Under the pieces are notes generated by a model. That model was not told the origin of the DNA. It searched no databases and saw only the letters and a list, made by a program, of their open reading frames with translations. The position numbers and the translations under genes were made by a program. From contig NZ_CP085524.1 of NCBI RefSeq assembly GCF_004353525.1, forward strand, positions 2,730,001 to 2,794,000: a stretch of DNA of 64,000 nucleotides, written 5' to 3'. The DNA is from Zhaonella formicivorans (lineage in GTDB: Bacteria; Bacillota; DUOV01; Zhaonellaceae). Positions 44,229 to 52,912 of this stretch are shown here, piece after piece (the stretch's first letter is position 1; each line of letters opens with the position of its first letter).

Positions 44229-44618
44229 CTACTTTCCGGCAAAATGCTGAGTAATCATCATCCCGTAAGGTCCTCCGCTAACAATCCCAATACCTAGATG
44301 AGTATACCTGGGGTCTAAAATATTAGCCCAGTGTCCCGGGCTGTTCATGAATGCTTTATGTGCAGCCTCAACTGAAGAGTTACCGGCGATATTTTCCCCG
44401 CCTAACACCGAATAGTCATCGATACCCGCAGCTTTCATCTGCTGGTAAGGGCTGCCGTAAACCGGCGAGTTATGCCCGAAATAATTGTTGCTGATCATGT
44501 CCTGGCTCTTTGCCCTAGCAGTTTGCACTAAGCGCATATCCACCTCTAAAGGTTTTAGCCCGGCTTTTGTACGTTCCTCGTTTATAAGCTTAACCATTAA
44601 TGCCTCATTAGCTGTCAT
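44229..44618 (-). pseudogene. CAP/SCP-domain protein, 5' part broken by in-frame TAA
   Basis: The 129-codon frame is a complete CAP domain (VKLINEERTKAGLKPL, SQDMISNNYFGHNSP, GENIAG, HWANIL, YTHLGIGI). In the same frame, upstream of a TAA at about 44630, the sequence continues NYTYATAQQSNQTAAPTKTA, a typical Ser/Thr/Gln/Pro linker of secreted CAP proteins. The linker is therefore cut off by one stop codon. The ATG used lacks a good RBS (GCGGGG 1 nt away). It is either a nonsense pseudogene or a cytoplasmic CAP domain with restarted translation. An intact secreted paralogue is at 47606. Confidence 0.7.
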
Positions 44619-44694
44619 CCCCGCGGTTTATGGGGCCGTTTTGGTTGGTGCTGCGGTTTGGTTAGACTGTTGAGCGGTGGCGTAAGTATAATTT

Positions 44695-44765
44695 TTATTT
44701 AAGCGTAACGAACGTAAAAAAGGTGCGGGTGCACCTTTTAGGAGCGCCAAACTGGCGCTTAGCAC
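44695..44765 (-). terminator. hairpins after the HMA-like gene
   Basis: On the minus strand, GCGCCAGTTTGGCGC is followed by AAAAGGTGCACCCGCACCTTTTTT. The second is a good intrinsic terminator for the gene at 44771-45079. Confidence 0.75.
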
Positions 44766-44770
44766 TTTTT

Positions 44771-45079
44771 TCAGACACGCTTAATGTAGCGATACCCCAG
44801 CATGCCTATGCAGTGAGCGATTGTCTCTAAACCTATTTTTATTGGGTTAAAATTGATTTCTATCCTTTTGCACCGCAGTAGCGGACTCACGCTGTTTACT
44901 CCCTTAAGCTCCAGCAGTGCGCTTGAAATGAGATTAAAGTCCTCTTCTGTGTCCATATTGGGAATGATCATGGTAATCGATACATCTATTGGAGCTTCAG
45001 CAACAGAACAGGTGCTGTGGGGCTTAATGCCCGTCAGTAAACTATCCGTTCGTCGTGATTTAAATTTATCCAAAGTCAA
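44771..45079 (-). CDS. HMA-like small protein without CxxC (1)
   Basis: A 102-residue protein. Residues about 38-100 have the beta-alpha-beta-beta-alpha-beta pattern of heavy-metal-associated domains: VSITMIIPNM, DFNLISSALLELKGVNSVSP, IEINFNPIKIGLETIAHCI, LGYRYI. The metal-binding CxxC loop is replaced by NMDTEED. A TTG start is chosen behind GGGGGTGG. It lies 39 nt downstream of a related gene (45119-45388), probably in one transcript. Function unknown. Confidence 0.6.
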   Translation of the reverse strand: MTLDKFKSRRTDSLLTGIKPHSTCSVAEAPIDVSITMIIPNMDTEEDFNLISSALLELKGVNSVSPLLRCKRIEINFNPIKIGLETIAHCIGMLGYRYIKRV

Positions 45080-45118
45080 GATTCCACCCCCGGTAAGCAA
45101 CTGCTTACGGTACTAGCT

Positions 45119-45388
45119 TCAGCCACCCTGACGTTTAAAGGGTATTGCATTTTTATGAAGCAGGTAATCGATAAATGAAGGAGTTATTCTGCTTGGATCA
45201 TAGGTAACCTGTAAGCTATTTCCTTGAACAATTGCCAAATTTAAAACATAATACCCTATTGCTTGAAAAACTTGTTTGATGCGTTCTTCATTGTGTATAT
45301 CTTCGATGCAATATATTATTTCTTTTATGTCTTTGTTCTGCAAATTTTCCTTTCGGGCATCAATCCAAATCCTTGTTTTCGGTTCCAC
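45119..45388 (-). CDS. HMA-like small protein without CxxC (2)
   Basis: An 89-residue protein with a similar secondary-structure pattern: IWIDARKENLQN, IKEIIYCIEDIHNEERIKQV, LQVTYDPSRITPSFIDYLL. The YDPSxIT...I..LL element is the strand-helix typical at the end of HMA domains. No CxxC. GTG start behind AAGGGG. It heads a two-gene unit with 44771-45079. Confidence 0.5.
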   Translation of the reverse strand: MEPKTRIWIDARKENLQNKDIKEIIYCIEDIHNEERIKQVFQAIGYYVLNLAIVQGNSLQVTYDPSRITPSFIDYLLHKNAIPFKRQGG

Positions 45389-45419
45389 TGCATTCACCCC
45401 TTACACAAATTATGCAATG

Positions 45420-45680
45420 AAACTAAATATTAGTATCATAGCCATGCATTAGCCCCCTAACCGTTAATCTATTCTATATTTATTAAATGTCGGGCGGAAA
45501 AGTTACAGCAAACAACTAATCCAATAATTTACATCTTATAGGAAAAGTACTAAATTTTGAATAACCAGCAGTCTGGTTAACCTGACTTGAACAAATCCTC
45601 CTTAACAAGATTTAGCAAATTTGTCGTATAAAAGAAAAGCTTTTATAATACAGCTATCACATTAGTCGGGACATAAGCAG
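45420..45680. other. spacer upstream of the IS110 element
   Basis: AT-rich, gene-free DNA. GGGACATAAGCAGTTTGTCCC at 45670-45690 is a short hairpin of the GGGGACA family. Confidence 0.4.
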
Positions 45681-45740
45681 TTTGTCCCCTGCATTAAAGG
45701 AGCATTCCTGTAATGAATTAAAATGAGCTTTGAAAAAAGA

Positions 45741-45813
45741 AGTACCTCCTGTTAACATACGAGGTGTCGAGGTGTCGATTAACTAGCGACCCTTAAATAA
45801 CAGAGGAGGTACT
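45741..45813 (+). promoter_or_regulatory. hairpin covering the transposase RBS
   Basis: AGTACCTCCTGTTA pairs with TAACAGAGGAGGTACT, so the AGGAGGT RBS (start codon at 45818) would be hidden in any transcript that begins upstream of 45741. Known insertion sequences use such stems to block translation from outside transcripts; here it is inferred. Confidence 0.65.
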
Positions 45814-45817
45814 CAAT

Positions 45818-47101
45818 ATGAAGTATAACCAGAACTCAAGAATTTTGCAAATAACAGAAAAGACTTTAATCATTGGTGTAGATGTAGCTAGCGAGACAAA
45901 TTACGCCAGAGCTTTCGATTACAGAGGCGTAGAACTAGCTAAGCTACTAAAATTCAATAATGACAACAACGGCTTCAAGACATTTTCTGAGTGGGTAAAA
46001 AGTGTGGCAAAACAACAGCAGAAGCAGCAGGTAATGGTTGGGATGGAGCCTACGGGACACTATTGGTTTACCTTTGCCCAGCATCTTAAGGATCACCAGC
46101 TGAAAATAGTACTAGTGAATCCGTTTCACGTAAAGCGAAGCAAAGAATTGGATGATAATAATCCGACCAAAAATGACCGAAAGGACCCAAAAACCATTGC
46201 CATGCTGGTAAAAGACGGTCGATACATGGAACCGTACATTCCCGAAGGAATTTACAGCGATTTACGAAATGCAATGGAAACCCGCTTAAGATTAGTGAAG
46301 CAGCTTAACAGCATCCGAAACAGAGTTAAACGCTGGATAAGCATATATTTCCCGGAGTTCAACAGAGTCTTTGGGGATTGGGAAGGCAAAGCAGCAATAG
46401 TAACGCTAAAAGAGTTTCCAACACCGGATAAAGTACTTGAAAAAGGCGTCGAAGGCATAGTTGCCAGCTGGAGAAAAGAAATCAGCAGAGCTGTTGGAGT
46501 TAGACGAGCCAGCCAACTAGTTGAGGCAGCAAAGATATCAGTAGGAGTACGAGAAGGATTAAGAGCAGCTCAAAATGAACTTGCCACACTACTAGAAGAA
46601 TATGAAATGCTGCAGAGGCAATATGAAAGGACAATGGCTCTAATAGAAGAATTAGCCATGCAGATTCCCGGTATTGAAGAAATGCTAAAAATCAAGGGAG
46701 TAGGCCTCATAGCAGCAGCAGGGTTTATAGCTGAAGTAGGGGATATTACAAGGTTTGAACATCCAAAGCAGGTACAGAAGCTGGCGGGACTAAGCCTGAA
46801 AGAAAATAGCTCAGGAAAGCATAAGGGCCAAACAACTATTAGCAAACGAGGGCGAAAAAGGCTAAGATCGTTGTTATTTCAAGGGATTATGCCCATAGTG
46901 GCTAAGAACAACGAATTTAAAGAACTACACCAGTACTACACAACAAGGCCACAGAACCCGCTCAAAAAGAAACAGTCGCTAGTACTCTTATGCTGTAAGC
47001 TCATAAGGATATTTTACACCTTACTGAGAAAAGGCGTAGCTTATGACCCACAAAAAATGATGAGTGATATAAGAAGGCAAGAATTACAGGAAGCCGCCTA
47101 A
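45818..47101 (+). CDS. IS110-family transposase
   Basis: A 427-residue transposase. The N-terminal DEDD RuvC-like domain begins IIGVDVASETNYA and includes VGMEPTGHYW and NPTKNDRKDPKTIAMLV. The C-terminal Transposase_20 domain has IPGIEEMLKIKGVGLIAAA and FEHPKQVQKLAGL, with the conserved Ser region (ENSSGKHKGQTTISKRGRK). It appears full length and intact, so the element may still be active. RBS AGAGGAGGT. Confidence 0.93.
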   Translation: MKYNQNSRILQITEKTLIIGVDVASETNYARAFDYRGVELAKLLKFNNDNNGFKTFSEWVKSVAKQQQKQQVMVGMEPTGHYWFTFAQHLKDHQLKIVLVNPFHVKRSKELDDNNPTKNDRKDPKTIAMLVKDGRYMEPYIPEGIYSDLRNAMETRLRLVKQLNSIRNRVKRWISIYFPEFNRVFGDWEGKAAIVTLKEFPTPDKVLEKGVEGIVASWRKEISRAVGVRRASQLVEAAKISVGVREGLRAAQNELATLLEEYEMLQRQYERTMALIEELAMQIPGIEEMLKIKGVGLIAAAGFIAEVGDITRFEHPKQVQKLAGLSLKENSSGKHKGQTTISKRGRKRLRSLLFQGIMPIVAKNNEFKELHQYYTTRPQNPLKKKQSLVLLCCKLIRIFYTLLRKGVAYDPQKMMSDIRRQELQEAA

Positions 47102-47215
47102 AAAGCGCACCGCAACTGACAATGTTACATTTCATCCGTTTGCCAGTCAAGGGTAAAGACTGCGTCGCCGCTATCGCGGCCCCTTGACAGTCAAACTCCT
47201 GCAATGTAACAAGCA

Positions 47216-47600
47216 ATCAAGCGGTGCTGGAAATGTAAAAAAACCTTGCTTAATTAAAGATTACGTTCATTGACAAAGCGAGCCGGAATAGTCAGGTTGA
47301 AATTTATCCATAAGGGCATTTGACCCAGCAAAGGAGCAAGGCTGACATCCACCTCATGGGCAGGCAGTACGAAGGAATTTAGGGGCACAGACCCTGTGAG
47401 ACATGGGAGGTTTGCCACCGGAGAACAAGTGGATTACATGGCCGAAATACGTTTAAAAGACGCATATTCTGTCGGTATACACTTGTTAATCCAGATATAT
47501 ACAAAAATAGGCATATTGTCCAAGAGGATTGACTTTGTACAAATGAAAATCTAAGATTAAGCGAGATTTTCAAAGAAAATTAAAGATTATAGAGGGAGGC
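47216..47600. other. degenerate spacer, possible gene remnant
   Basis: No intact gene. One frame across 47385-47550 reads DPVRHGRFATGEQVDYMAEI, then RLKDAYSVGIHL, which looks protein-like but has no start or RBS and matches nothing I recognise. The RBS of the next gene (GAGGGAGG) is at its end. Confidence 0.35.
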
Positions 47601-47605
47601 TCAAT

Positions 47606-48226
47606 ATGAAGAAATGCCTGTTTAAACCTTTAGCGGTCCTCAGCCTTGGTGCCATAGTATTTATGCAGATTCATCTTGTACCTGCCAATGCCTCGTGGTA
47701 CGCTCAACGGATTCTCCAATTGCGCAACCAACAAGCTAGCAGCGACACGCCTACAAAAGGGATAAACCCTTCCAAGCAACCGGGTAATGCTCCGGCTCCC
47801 CCAACCAATTCAGGCTCAGCGCCCGCCCCACAACCGAGCGCTGCAATTAGTGGCGAGCAGCAGCTGATGGTCGACCTCATAAACAAGGAACGGGCAAAAG
47901 CCGGTCTGAAGCCTTTAAAGATTCATGAGGGACTGATGGAAATTGCTCAAAAGAAAAGCCAGGATATGAAGGATAATAATTATTTTTCCCACACTTCCCC
48001 GACTCATGGTTCCTTTACCAAGATGGTTTCTAATGCTGGTATTAGCTATCGCGCCATAGGCGAAAACCTGGCTCAAGCCAGAGATGTACAAACAGCCCAT
48101 AAACTGTTAATGGCCAGCCAACCCCATAAAGACAATATTCTGAGGTCATACTATACTCATGTAGGAATAGGTGTAGCTCATACCAAATACGGGGTAATTG
48201 TTACACAGCTGTTTATCATGCAGTAG
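47606..48226 (+). CDS. secreted CAP/SCP-domain protein
   Basis: A 206-residue protein. Signal peptide (KKCLFKPLAVLSLGAIVFM... with ANA near 31-33), a Pro/Ala/Ser/Gln linker (about 45-85), and a CAP domain (about 88-206). The CAP domain has DLINKERAKAGLKPL, SQDMKDNNYFSHTSP, IGENLAQ and YYTHVGIGVA. YkwD-like; family activity in bacteria is poorly defined, and several members affect spore coat or wall. Paralogue of the broken gene at 44229. Confidence 0.88.
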   Translation: MKKCLFKPLAVLSLGAIVFMQIHLVPANASWYAQRILQLRNQQASSDTPTKGINPSKQPGNAPAPPTNSGSAPAPQPSAAISGEQQLMVDLINKERAKAGLKPLKIHEGLMEIAQKKSQDMKDNNYFSHTSPTHGSFTKMVSNAGISYRAIGENLAQARDVQTAHKLLMASQPHKDNILRSYYTHVGIGVAHTKYGVIVTQLFIMQ

Positions 48227-48242
48227 GAAGCGTGCACTTCTT

Positions 48243-48273
48243 AAAAGACTGGGCAATAAGCTCAGTCTTTTTA
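48243..48273 (+). terminator. terminator after CAP gene
   Basis: AAAGACTGGGC / GCTCAGTCTTTTT with a 5-nt loop. Confidence 0.88.
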
Positions 48274-48343
48274 TGATTTGCGGTATACTTTTGCAGTTTG
48301 GCAAATATGATTTAAAGATAGGCTTTAAAACGAGGTGTTGCTA

Positions 48344-49336
48344 ATGTTGCAAAACTTGGTATCACCTGCAAAGGACCTTTGGCAATTTTGCACGGAAGCA
48401 AACGAAATGAGTTACAGCCTGACACTAAATAGCCATCAAGTGTTCTCAATAACAAAATGTGTACCAACAATAGACTATAAAAACAAGCTTCATCTATTTG
48501 TACAATGCGTCGATGGCAAAGCCTATTGCGCCTCTTGGGATGGGTCTGTCTGGCAAAAGAGAGAACTGCCCTTCAGCCAATGGGAACACCTGAAGACGTT
48601 TGTGCACTCAACTAACGACCTGTCTGTGCTGGCAAAAACCCAAGCCGGGTTTAGCTTCGTCACCATGACTGCTACAAGAGAATTACCGGTCACCTCCCTC
48701 CAAGCGCAGGATCTTGGAGCTGTTCCCATCTTTTTTACCTGCAACAACTCCAGCATTTATGTGCATTTAAAAAACAACCTAAATTGCTCTGTTTCGACCT
48801 CGGTGTTTTCTGCAGAAACCGGAGTTATCGAGAGAAACCGTTTGCTATGGCAGGATAAAAACTTTGCCATAATCAAGCAGTGGGTTGTAGAAGATTCGCT
48901 GCTCATCCTAGTGCAGGAAAAAGCTGCTCACAGCCCTTTGCTTTACTGTTTAAAAATCAGTTTGCAGACCATGGAACACTGCTTGCGAAAGATTGGACCC
49001 ATTGCGCCTGCTGTTAAACCAAACCTATGTTTAGCAATGGAAACAAATAACTTACTTTTAATCTACAATAGCTTAGATTGCTTTTACTACAGCTATTCCT
49101 TTGATTTGGGTCAAAACTGGACCTTGCCGAAGCAAAGCTCTCTGTTCTCTCCCGCATTTTTTAACGAAGTTTATACTATTAACGATCAACCAACCTCTAA
49201 AATTTGTCTGAGCTCTATCTACGGCTGTTCATTACAACAACCCCTGTTTGTAAGCTACTCAGAGTTATCAACTCTGCTCAGCAGCAAGAAGTCAATTAAG
49301 CCTAAATTGCGAGCTTTTTCAGCAATTTCAATGTAA
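48344..49336 (+). CDS. orphan protein, probable beta-propeller
   Basis: A 330-residue protein of unknown family. Repeated beta-rich stretches of about 45-50 residues with aromatic/Asp turns (KLHLFVQCVDGKAYCASWDG, NLLLIYNSLDCFYYSYSFDL GQNW) suggest a sialidase/BNR-type propeller. No signal peptide. The C terminus is basic. Several free cysteines. ATG with GAGGTG 6 nt upstream. It is isolated, in the region with surface/coat genes. The propeller idea is inference. Confidence 0.55.
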   Translation: MLQNLVSPAKDLWQFCTEANEMSYSLTLNSHQVFSITKCVPTIDYKNKLHLFVQCVDGKAYCASWDGSVWQKRELPFSQWEHLKTFVHSTNDLSVLAKTQAGFSFVTMTATRELPVTSLQAQDLGAVPIFFTCNNSSIYVHLKNNLNCSVSTSVFSAETGVIERNRLLWQDKNFAIIKQWVVEDSLLILVQEKAAHSPLLYCLKISLQTMEHCLRKIGPIAPAVKPNLCLAMETNNLLLIYNSLDCFYYSYSFDLGQNWTLPKQSSLFSPAFFNEVYTINDQPTSKICLSSIYGCSLQQPLFVSYSELSTLLSSKKSIKPKLRAFSAISM

Positions 49337-49452
49337 GATACTCCTGTTTTGGTGATTAAAAAGCGATATGTGCTCGAAATTCAGGCTATTTAAATCTTTT
49401 TTCTAAACCACTGAAAATTATAACATAAGCAAACTGCTTATCTCTTACAGCC

Positions 49453-49719
49453 TCAGCCGCCTTTTCTGGGTTTTGGAGGCTCAAAACTCATGACCCTGTA
49501 ACCTAATTGCTCTAATATTTGCGGGATGTTGGCTGTGAATTTGTGTAAATCTGCAGTAACTTCCAATGTTTTTCTTGTTAAATCCAAAGCAGTTTTAATA
49601 TGCCCTGGCTCAACCGCCAGCCTAGAAATTATCTCCTGTTCATCTTTGCCATTTTTAAGATCAGGCAAAATAAATATCTGACGTCTGGTAGTAAGCAAGT
49701 AGTTTCTATACCAGCTCAT
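49453..49719 (-). CDS. HMA-like small protein (3)
   Basis: An 88-residue protein: QIFILPDLKNGKDEQEIIS, LAVEPGHIKTALDLTRKTLE, ITANIPQILEQLGYRVMSFE-like end. The pattern resembles the two HMA-like proteins at 44.8-45.4 kb, with no CxxC. ATG chosen behind AGGGAGGTGAA; a longer in-frame start has no RBS. A C-terminal PPKPRKGG tail is basic. Confidence 0.5.
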   Translation of the reverse strand: MSWYRNYLLTTRRQIFILPDLKNGKDEQEIISRLAVEPGHIKTALDLTRKTLEVTADLHKFTANIPQILEQLGYRVMSFEPPKPRKGG

Positions 49720-50005
49720 CAAATTCACCTCCCTGCTATGTAATGACTTTACAGCCAGTCCCCGGACTTTAGTGGTTAGTTGCATGCTATTCTTTAATGC
49801 AATTTATTTTTGCGTGCTGAGGACTAATTACTAACCACATTACTTGAAAAACTGCTGCTGGTGACTGGTCAGCCTGCAGGGTAGGCTATAGTTTATAATA
49901 TTCCATTTGACTGCAAGTCGCCACAAATTGAATAAAAAAAGCATCGCACTCCCGCCTCCTTGCGCATAGCATAAATAGTAGATTTAAATAAAGCGAGGGA
50001 TCAGC

Positions 50006-51400
50006 ATGAAAACTGTTTATTTAGGAGACGAGGCTTTTATCTCTTTGGAGGATGAGGAGATACAACCTTTTTTGACCGCCTGTTCCGCCGTTTCAATCAG
50101 TTATCAGCATAAAAACGACAGAATAGAAATATTTCCTCCTCTTAGAGATAATACGATTGTGATTAAACCTCTGGATAACGGTGTAATTCTCAATAAGTTT
50201 GTGGAAAAACTACGTTTAACGCTTGCGGAACATGCCGCTTTAGTCATTATTGAACCAGGTCCCAGGCTAAATCCCGGTTTGTTAAAAGTGCTAAAAGCGC
50301 AAATTGCCATTGGCCTTGCGGAACAAAGAAAAAGCAAAAACAATGCAGAAATTCGATTTTATTACTCCCTCAAGCGAAGAGAAGAAAGCCTAAGATTTAT
50401 CGCAGGTTTAATTAAGCAGTTTTGCAAAAACAATCTGTCTTTTACTACGGAACTAGCCTCATACTTTGAACATTTAACTTGTTCTAAATACCGAAAAATA
50501 ATTTTTTCTGATGTGCCTACCGTTTTGGCAGAATTCAGCAGTGTAGAGGTGATGGAAAACTTTTTAGAGGGACTTACAAAATGCTTTGTGCAAAATATTA
50601 TTTGTACTTATGGCCAAGAAGTTAGCTCTGAGGAATTAAAACGTTTAGGGGAATGTCTAACCGTAGTAAAAAAAACTAAAAAGAAAACCTGTGAAGATAC
50701 ACCCGAAATTGCCAATGTTACCTCCGAAGCAGTGGCAATTCCTTCCCCTGAGCCAGAACTACCTATAAGTTCTGTTGATAATTGGGATATCGCTAAAAAT
50801 TGCACGGTTACTGAGACTCAGTCAGCTGAAATAACCTCTGCTTTAACAATGGAAACGTCTCCCAGCGCTGCAAATGATTTCCCTGCACCTTCCCCGGAAC
50901 CCGCAGCCGAAATGTCCGCAACTGGAGATAAAAACGTTAAGGCGAGTCAACTAACGGAAACTGTCCAGAGAAAAAAGAAACGTAAAAGCGCCTTTTTTAA
51001 CCCTTTGATTTCACTTGGCGAAGGTCCGGTTTATACTTTTATTAGGAATTCCCAGCCTTCAATCCAGCCTACATACATTCTAGAGTATTTAAAAAATAAT
51101 GCAATGCAATCGTCAAATGTAACTCAGGGCTTTTTTAGAGCTAACAACGAAAAGAACCGGCACGCAGCGGTGTCAAGATTTAACAGGGAGGCCGATAAAC
51201 TATTGAATGATACACCTCTCCCCAAAAAACAGACACTTGGCAGTAAAAGCACTTTTCACTCAAATCTGTTTTCTGATATGGCTTCACCAAACAATTCAAA
51301 CAACAGCCACCATGCTGGAGAATCCAACGGAAACCCGATTAATTCACCTGCTGCCCACATTGACCGTGTTAAAGAATTAGCTCAAGTCTTGGAAGGTTAA
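50006..51400 (+). CDS. orphan protein with long disordered C terminus
   Basis: A 464-residue protein I do not recognise. Residues 1-225 look like an alpha/beta domain (VYLGDEAFISLEDEEIQPFL, LVIIEPGPRLNPGLLKVL). Residues about 225-320 are low-complexity Glu/Pro/Ser/Thr. From about 320 there is a basic patch (QRKKKRKSAFFNPL) and an Asn/Ser-rich tail (NNSNNSHHAGESNGN). It has no signal peptide. The layout would fit a coat or scaffold-type protein (inference). Confidence 0.55.
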   Translation: MKTVYLGDEAFISLEDEEIQPFLTACSAVSISYQHKNDRIEIFPPLRDNTIVIKPLDNGVILNKFVEKLRLTLAEHAALVIIEPGPRLNPGLLKVLKAQIAIGLAEQRKSKNNAEIRFYYSLKRREESLRFIAGLIKQFCKNNLSFTTELASYFEHLTCSKYRKIIFSDVPTVLAEFSSVEVMENFLEGLTKCFVQNIICTYGQEVSSEELKRLGECLTVVKKTKKKTCEDTPEIANVTSEAVAIPSPEPELPISSVDNWDIAKNCTVTETQSAEITSALTMETSPSAANDFPAPSPEPAAEMSATGDKNVKASQLTETVQRKKKRKSAFFNPLISLGEGPVYTFIRNSQPSIQPTYILEYLKNNAMQSSNVTQGFFRANNEKNRHAAVSRFNREADKLLNDTPLPKKQTLGSKSTFHSNLFSDMASPNNSNNSHHAGESNGNPINSPAAHIDRVKELAQVLEG

Positions 51401-51411
51401 AAAAACAAAAA

Positions 51412-51452
51412 TACAATTCCTTTCCTGCAGCAGTCCGGGAATTGTGTTTTTT
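51412..51452 (+). terminator. terminator after the orphan gene
   Basis: ACAATTCC / GGAATTGT followed by GTTTTTTG. Confidence 0.8.
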
Positions 51453-51544
51453 GTAAAGAAGGAGGCCTCTCCCTTGAAAACCTCCAGATTCCCCCTCAAG
51501 GGAGACACCCTGTGGTGCTTCTTTTAAAAAAGTTACGACACACG

Positions 51545-51575
51545 AAAAAAATGCAGACCGTTGGTCTGCATTTTT
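51545..51575. terminator. bidirectional terminator
   Basis: AAAAAATGCAGACC / GGTCTGCATTTTT with a 3-nt loop. It serves the minus-strand gene at 51586 and blocks readthrough from the plus strand. Confidence 0.92.
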
Positions 51576-51585
51576 AGGATCTATC

Positions 51586-52194
51586 CTAGAAACATTGTGG
51601 TGGCGGTGTCGGCGGGCAAACGCCGGGAAGGGTAATGCACGGCGCCGGCACACAGAAACCATAGCTAGGTACTAATAGTTGTACTGTAAGGATGCACTTT
51701 AAGATCATGCAAACCTCAAAATCACAGGTTACTTCAATCGAGTCTATGCCTACTGAAGAAACTACACAGTTACAGAACAGCAGAGTGCTTTCTGAGCAAT
51801 CCGGGGTTACTCCTTCTGGGCAACAAAGTGTTGCTGTTTTAGTAAATGTAAATACCCTGTCTACTGTTTCTGTAGCAGCGTTGGGGTTTGTCAGTGTCAA
51901 AGGTACTGAAACCAGTACTGTGACTGTGACAAAGCCATCACCTGCCGGGACTCTGCTCACTTCCGTACAAGAGATTTGTTGACCCGAAGTTAAACTACAT
52001 GGTACTACCTGACCTACAGTAAAAGTACCTGTTGGGAATTGGCCAGTGAGTCCGGTGGTAATTGTAGTGGTTCTGGTTCTGTCTTCAACTTGGAAGCAGC
52101 TGTCGTATACTTTGTCGACCACAATACATTCTATCCGGGTCGGCGGGGGGCAGCCTTCCACAGGGCATACACCCGGACGAATTTCATCTGCCAT
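51586..52194 (-). CDS. Cys-rich coat-like protein, KVYDSC type
   Basis: A 202-residue Cys-rich (about 9%), beta-rich protein without signal peptide. The N terminus has CPVEGCPPP and the motif IECIVVDKVYDSCFQVEDRT, a pattern found in multi-cysteine proteins of spore-forming Clostridia. The middle is Thr/Val-rich (TTTITTGLTGQFPTGTFTVG). The C terminus has PAPCITLPGVCPPTPPPQCF. The FG-GAP protein at 34656 has a related start (CIAANTVIGNCYKE). A coat/exosporium role is inference. RBS AAGGAGG. Confidence 0.65.
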   Translation of the reverse strand: MADEIRPGVCPVEGCPPPTRIECIVVDKVYDSCFQVEDRTRTTTITTGLTGQFPTGTFTVGQVVPCSLTSGQQISCTEVSRVPAGDGFVTVTVLVSVPLTLTNPNAATETVDRVFTFTKTATLCCPEGVTPDCSESTLLFCNCVVSSVGIDSIEVTCDFEVCMILKCILTVQLLVPSYGFCVPAPCITLPGVCPPTPPPQCF

Positions 52195-52299
52195 CTTAAT
52201 AACCTCCTTATATTTTTATTTCTAGGATTTGATCCTAGTCTATAATATTTAGGAGGCAAGCAAGCTGCTACATCATTTTCTTAATTTTGGTGTTTTTTT

Positions 52300-52338
52300 T
52301 TAAAATTAAAAGAGCTGTTGGATCCCCAACAGCTCTTA
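52300..52338 (-). terminator. terminator of veg
   Basis: On the minus strand, AAGAGCTGTTGG / CCAACAGCTCTTTTAATTTT. 12-bp stem, 4-nt loop, U-rich tail. Just beyond it on the veg side is a fragment of the GGGGACA family (GTGTGTCCCC). Confidence 0.85.
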
Positions 52339-52367
52339 GCGGAGGACAGAGGTGTGTCCCCTTGCCT

Positions 52368-52643
52368 TTAAACAATCTGCTCTTTTTCCTCATGGTCTTT
52401 ATCTTTGTATATAGTAAGCTCCACTGTTTCTGTAAGAATGTCGGTATAACTAAAAGACACCCTTCTGGCTGCATTACGCTTTTCGTCCAGTTTAACTACA
52501 AAGATGTGAGGGTAGGTTTGTTCCAATACTCCTAACCGTTCCACAACCTTTTTGCGCCCACGGTTTGCTTTAAGCTTAATTCTTTTTCCTACGCTGGCAT
52601 CAAGATATTGTTTTATTTCGGTCAGTGCCTTTTTGGTTGCCAA
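52368..52643 (-). CDS. veg: Veg protein
   Basis: A 91-residue protein. Seen: KKALTEIKQYLDASVGKRIK, LKANRGRKKVVERLGVLEQT, YPHIFVVKLD and the conserved RVSFSYTDILTETVEL end. This matches Veg, a small protein linked to biofilm control in B. subtilis. A TTG start is chosen behind GAGGTGG; the longer frame to 52703 has no RBS. In Bacillus veg follows yabG on the ksgA strand. Here both are inverted relative to ksgA and moved about 18 kb away. Confidence 0.88.
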   Translation of the reverse strand: MATKKALTEIKQYLDASVGKRIKLKANRGRKKVVERLGVLEQTYPHIFVVKLDEKRNAARRVSFSYTDILTETVELTIYKDKDHEEKEQIV

Positions 52644-52703
52644 CAAGACCACCTCTCTTTCTATATACCTTAAAAGTATAACATAGGTTGGCAGTCTTGT
52701 CAA

Positions 52704-52912
52704 AATAAATAGTATACTTCAACAAAGCTATTAAAGTCAACCAAAACTATCCTGCTAATACCATCAAAATATGACATGTTGTTCCTGATTTTAACATGAT
52801 ATATCTAGTAATCTCAAGTTTAAAAAATATAAATGATTTTTAACACATTTACGCAAAGCAAATGAACAAAACTCACAGCTTGGAGCTTATAACTAAGGCT
52901 AATGGCAAATGA
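52704..52912. other. veg-yabG spacer
   Basis: AT-rich 200 bp. The end carries a weak AGC-type repeat relative (GCTTATAACTAAGGCTAATG). No gene seen. Confidence 0.4.

Larger units (their letters stand above)
45735..47215 (+). mobile_element. IS110-family insertion sequence
   Basis: A transposase gene with flanking structured DNA. The left side (45741-45813) holds the pair AGTACCTCCTGTTA / TAACAGAGGAGGTACT around a loop with the duplicated word GAGGTGTC. The right side (47123-47211) holds TGTTACATT / AATGTAACA and GTCAAGGG / CCCTTGAC. IS110 elements lack classical terminal inverted repeats, so exact ends cannot be read. The limits given are the outer structured parts. Confidence 0.7.
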
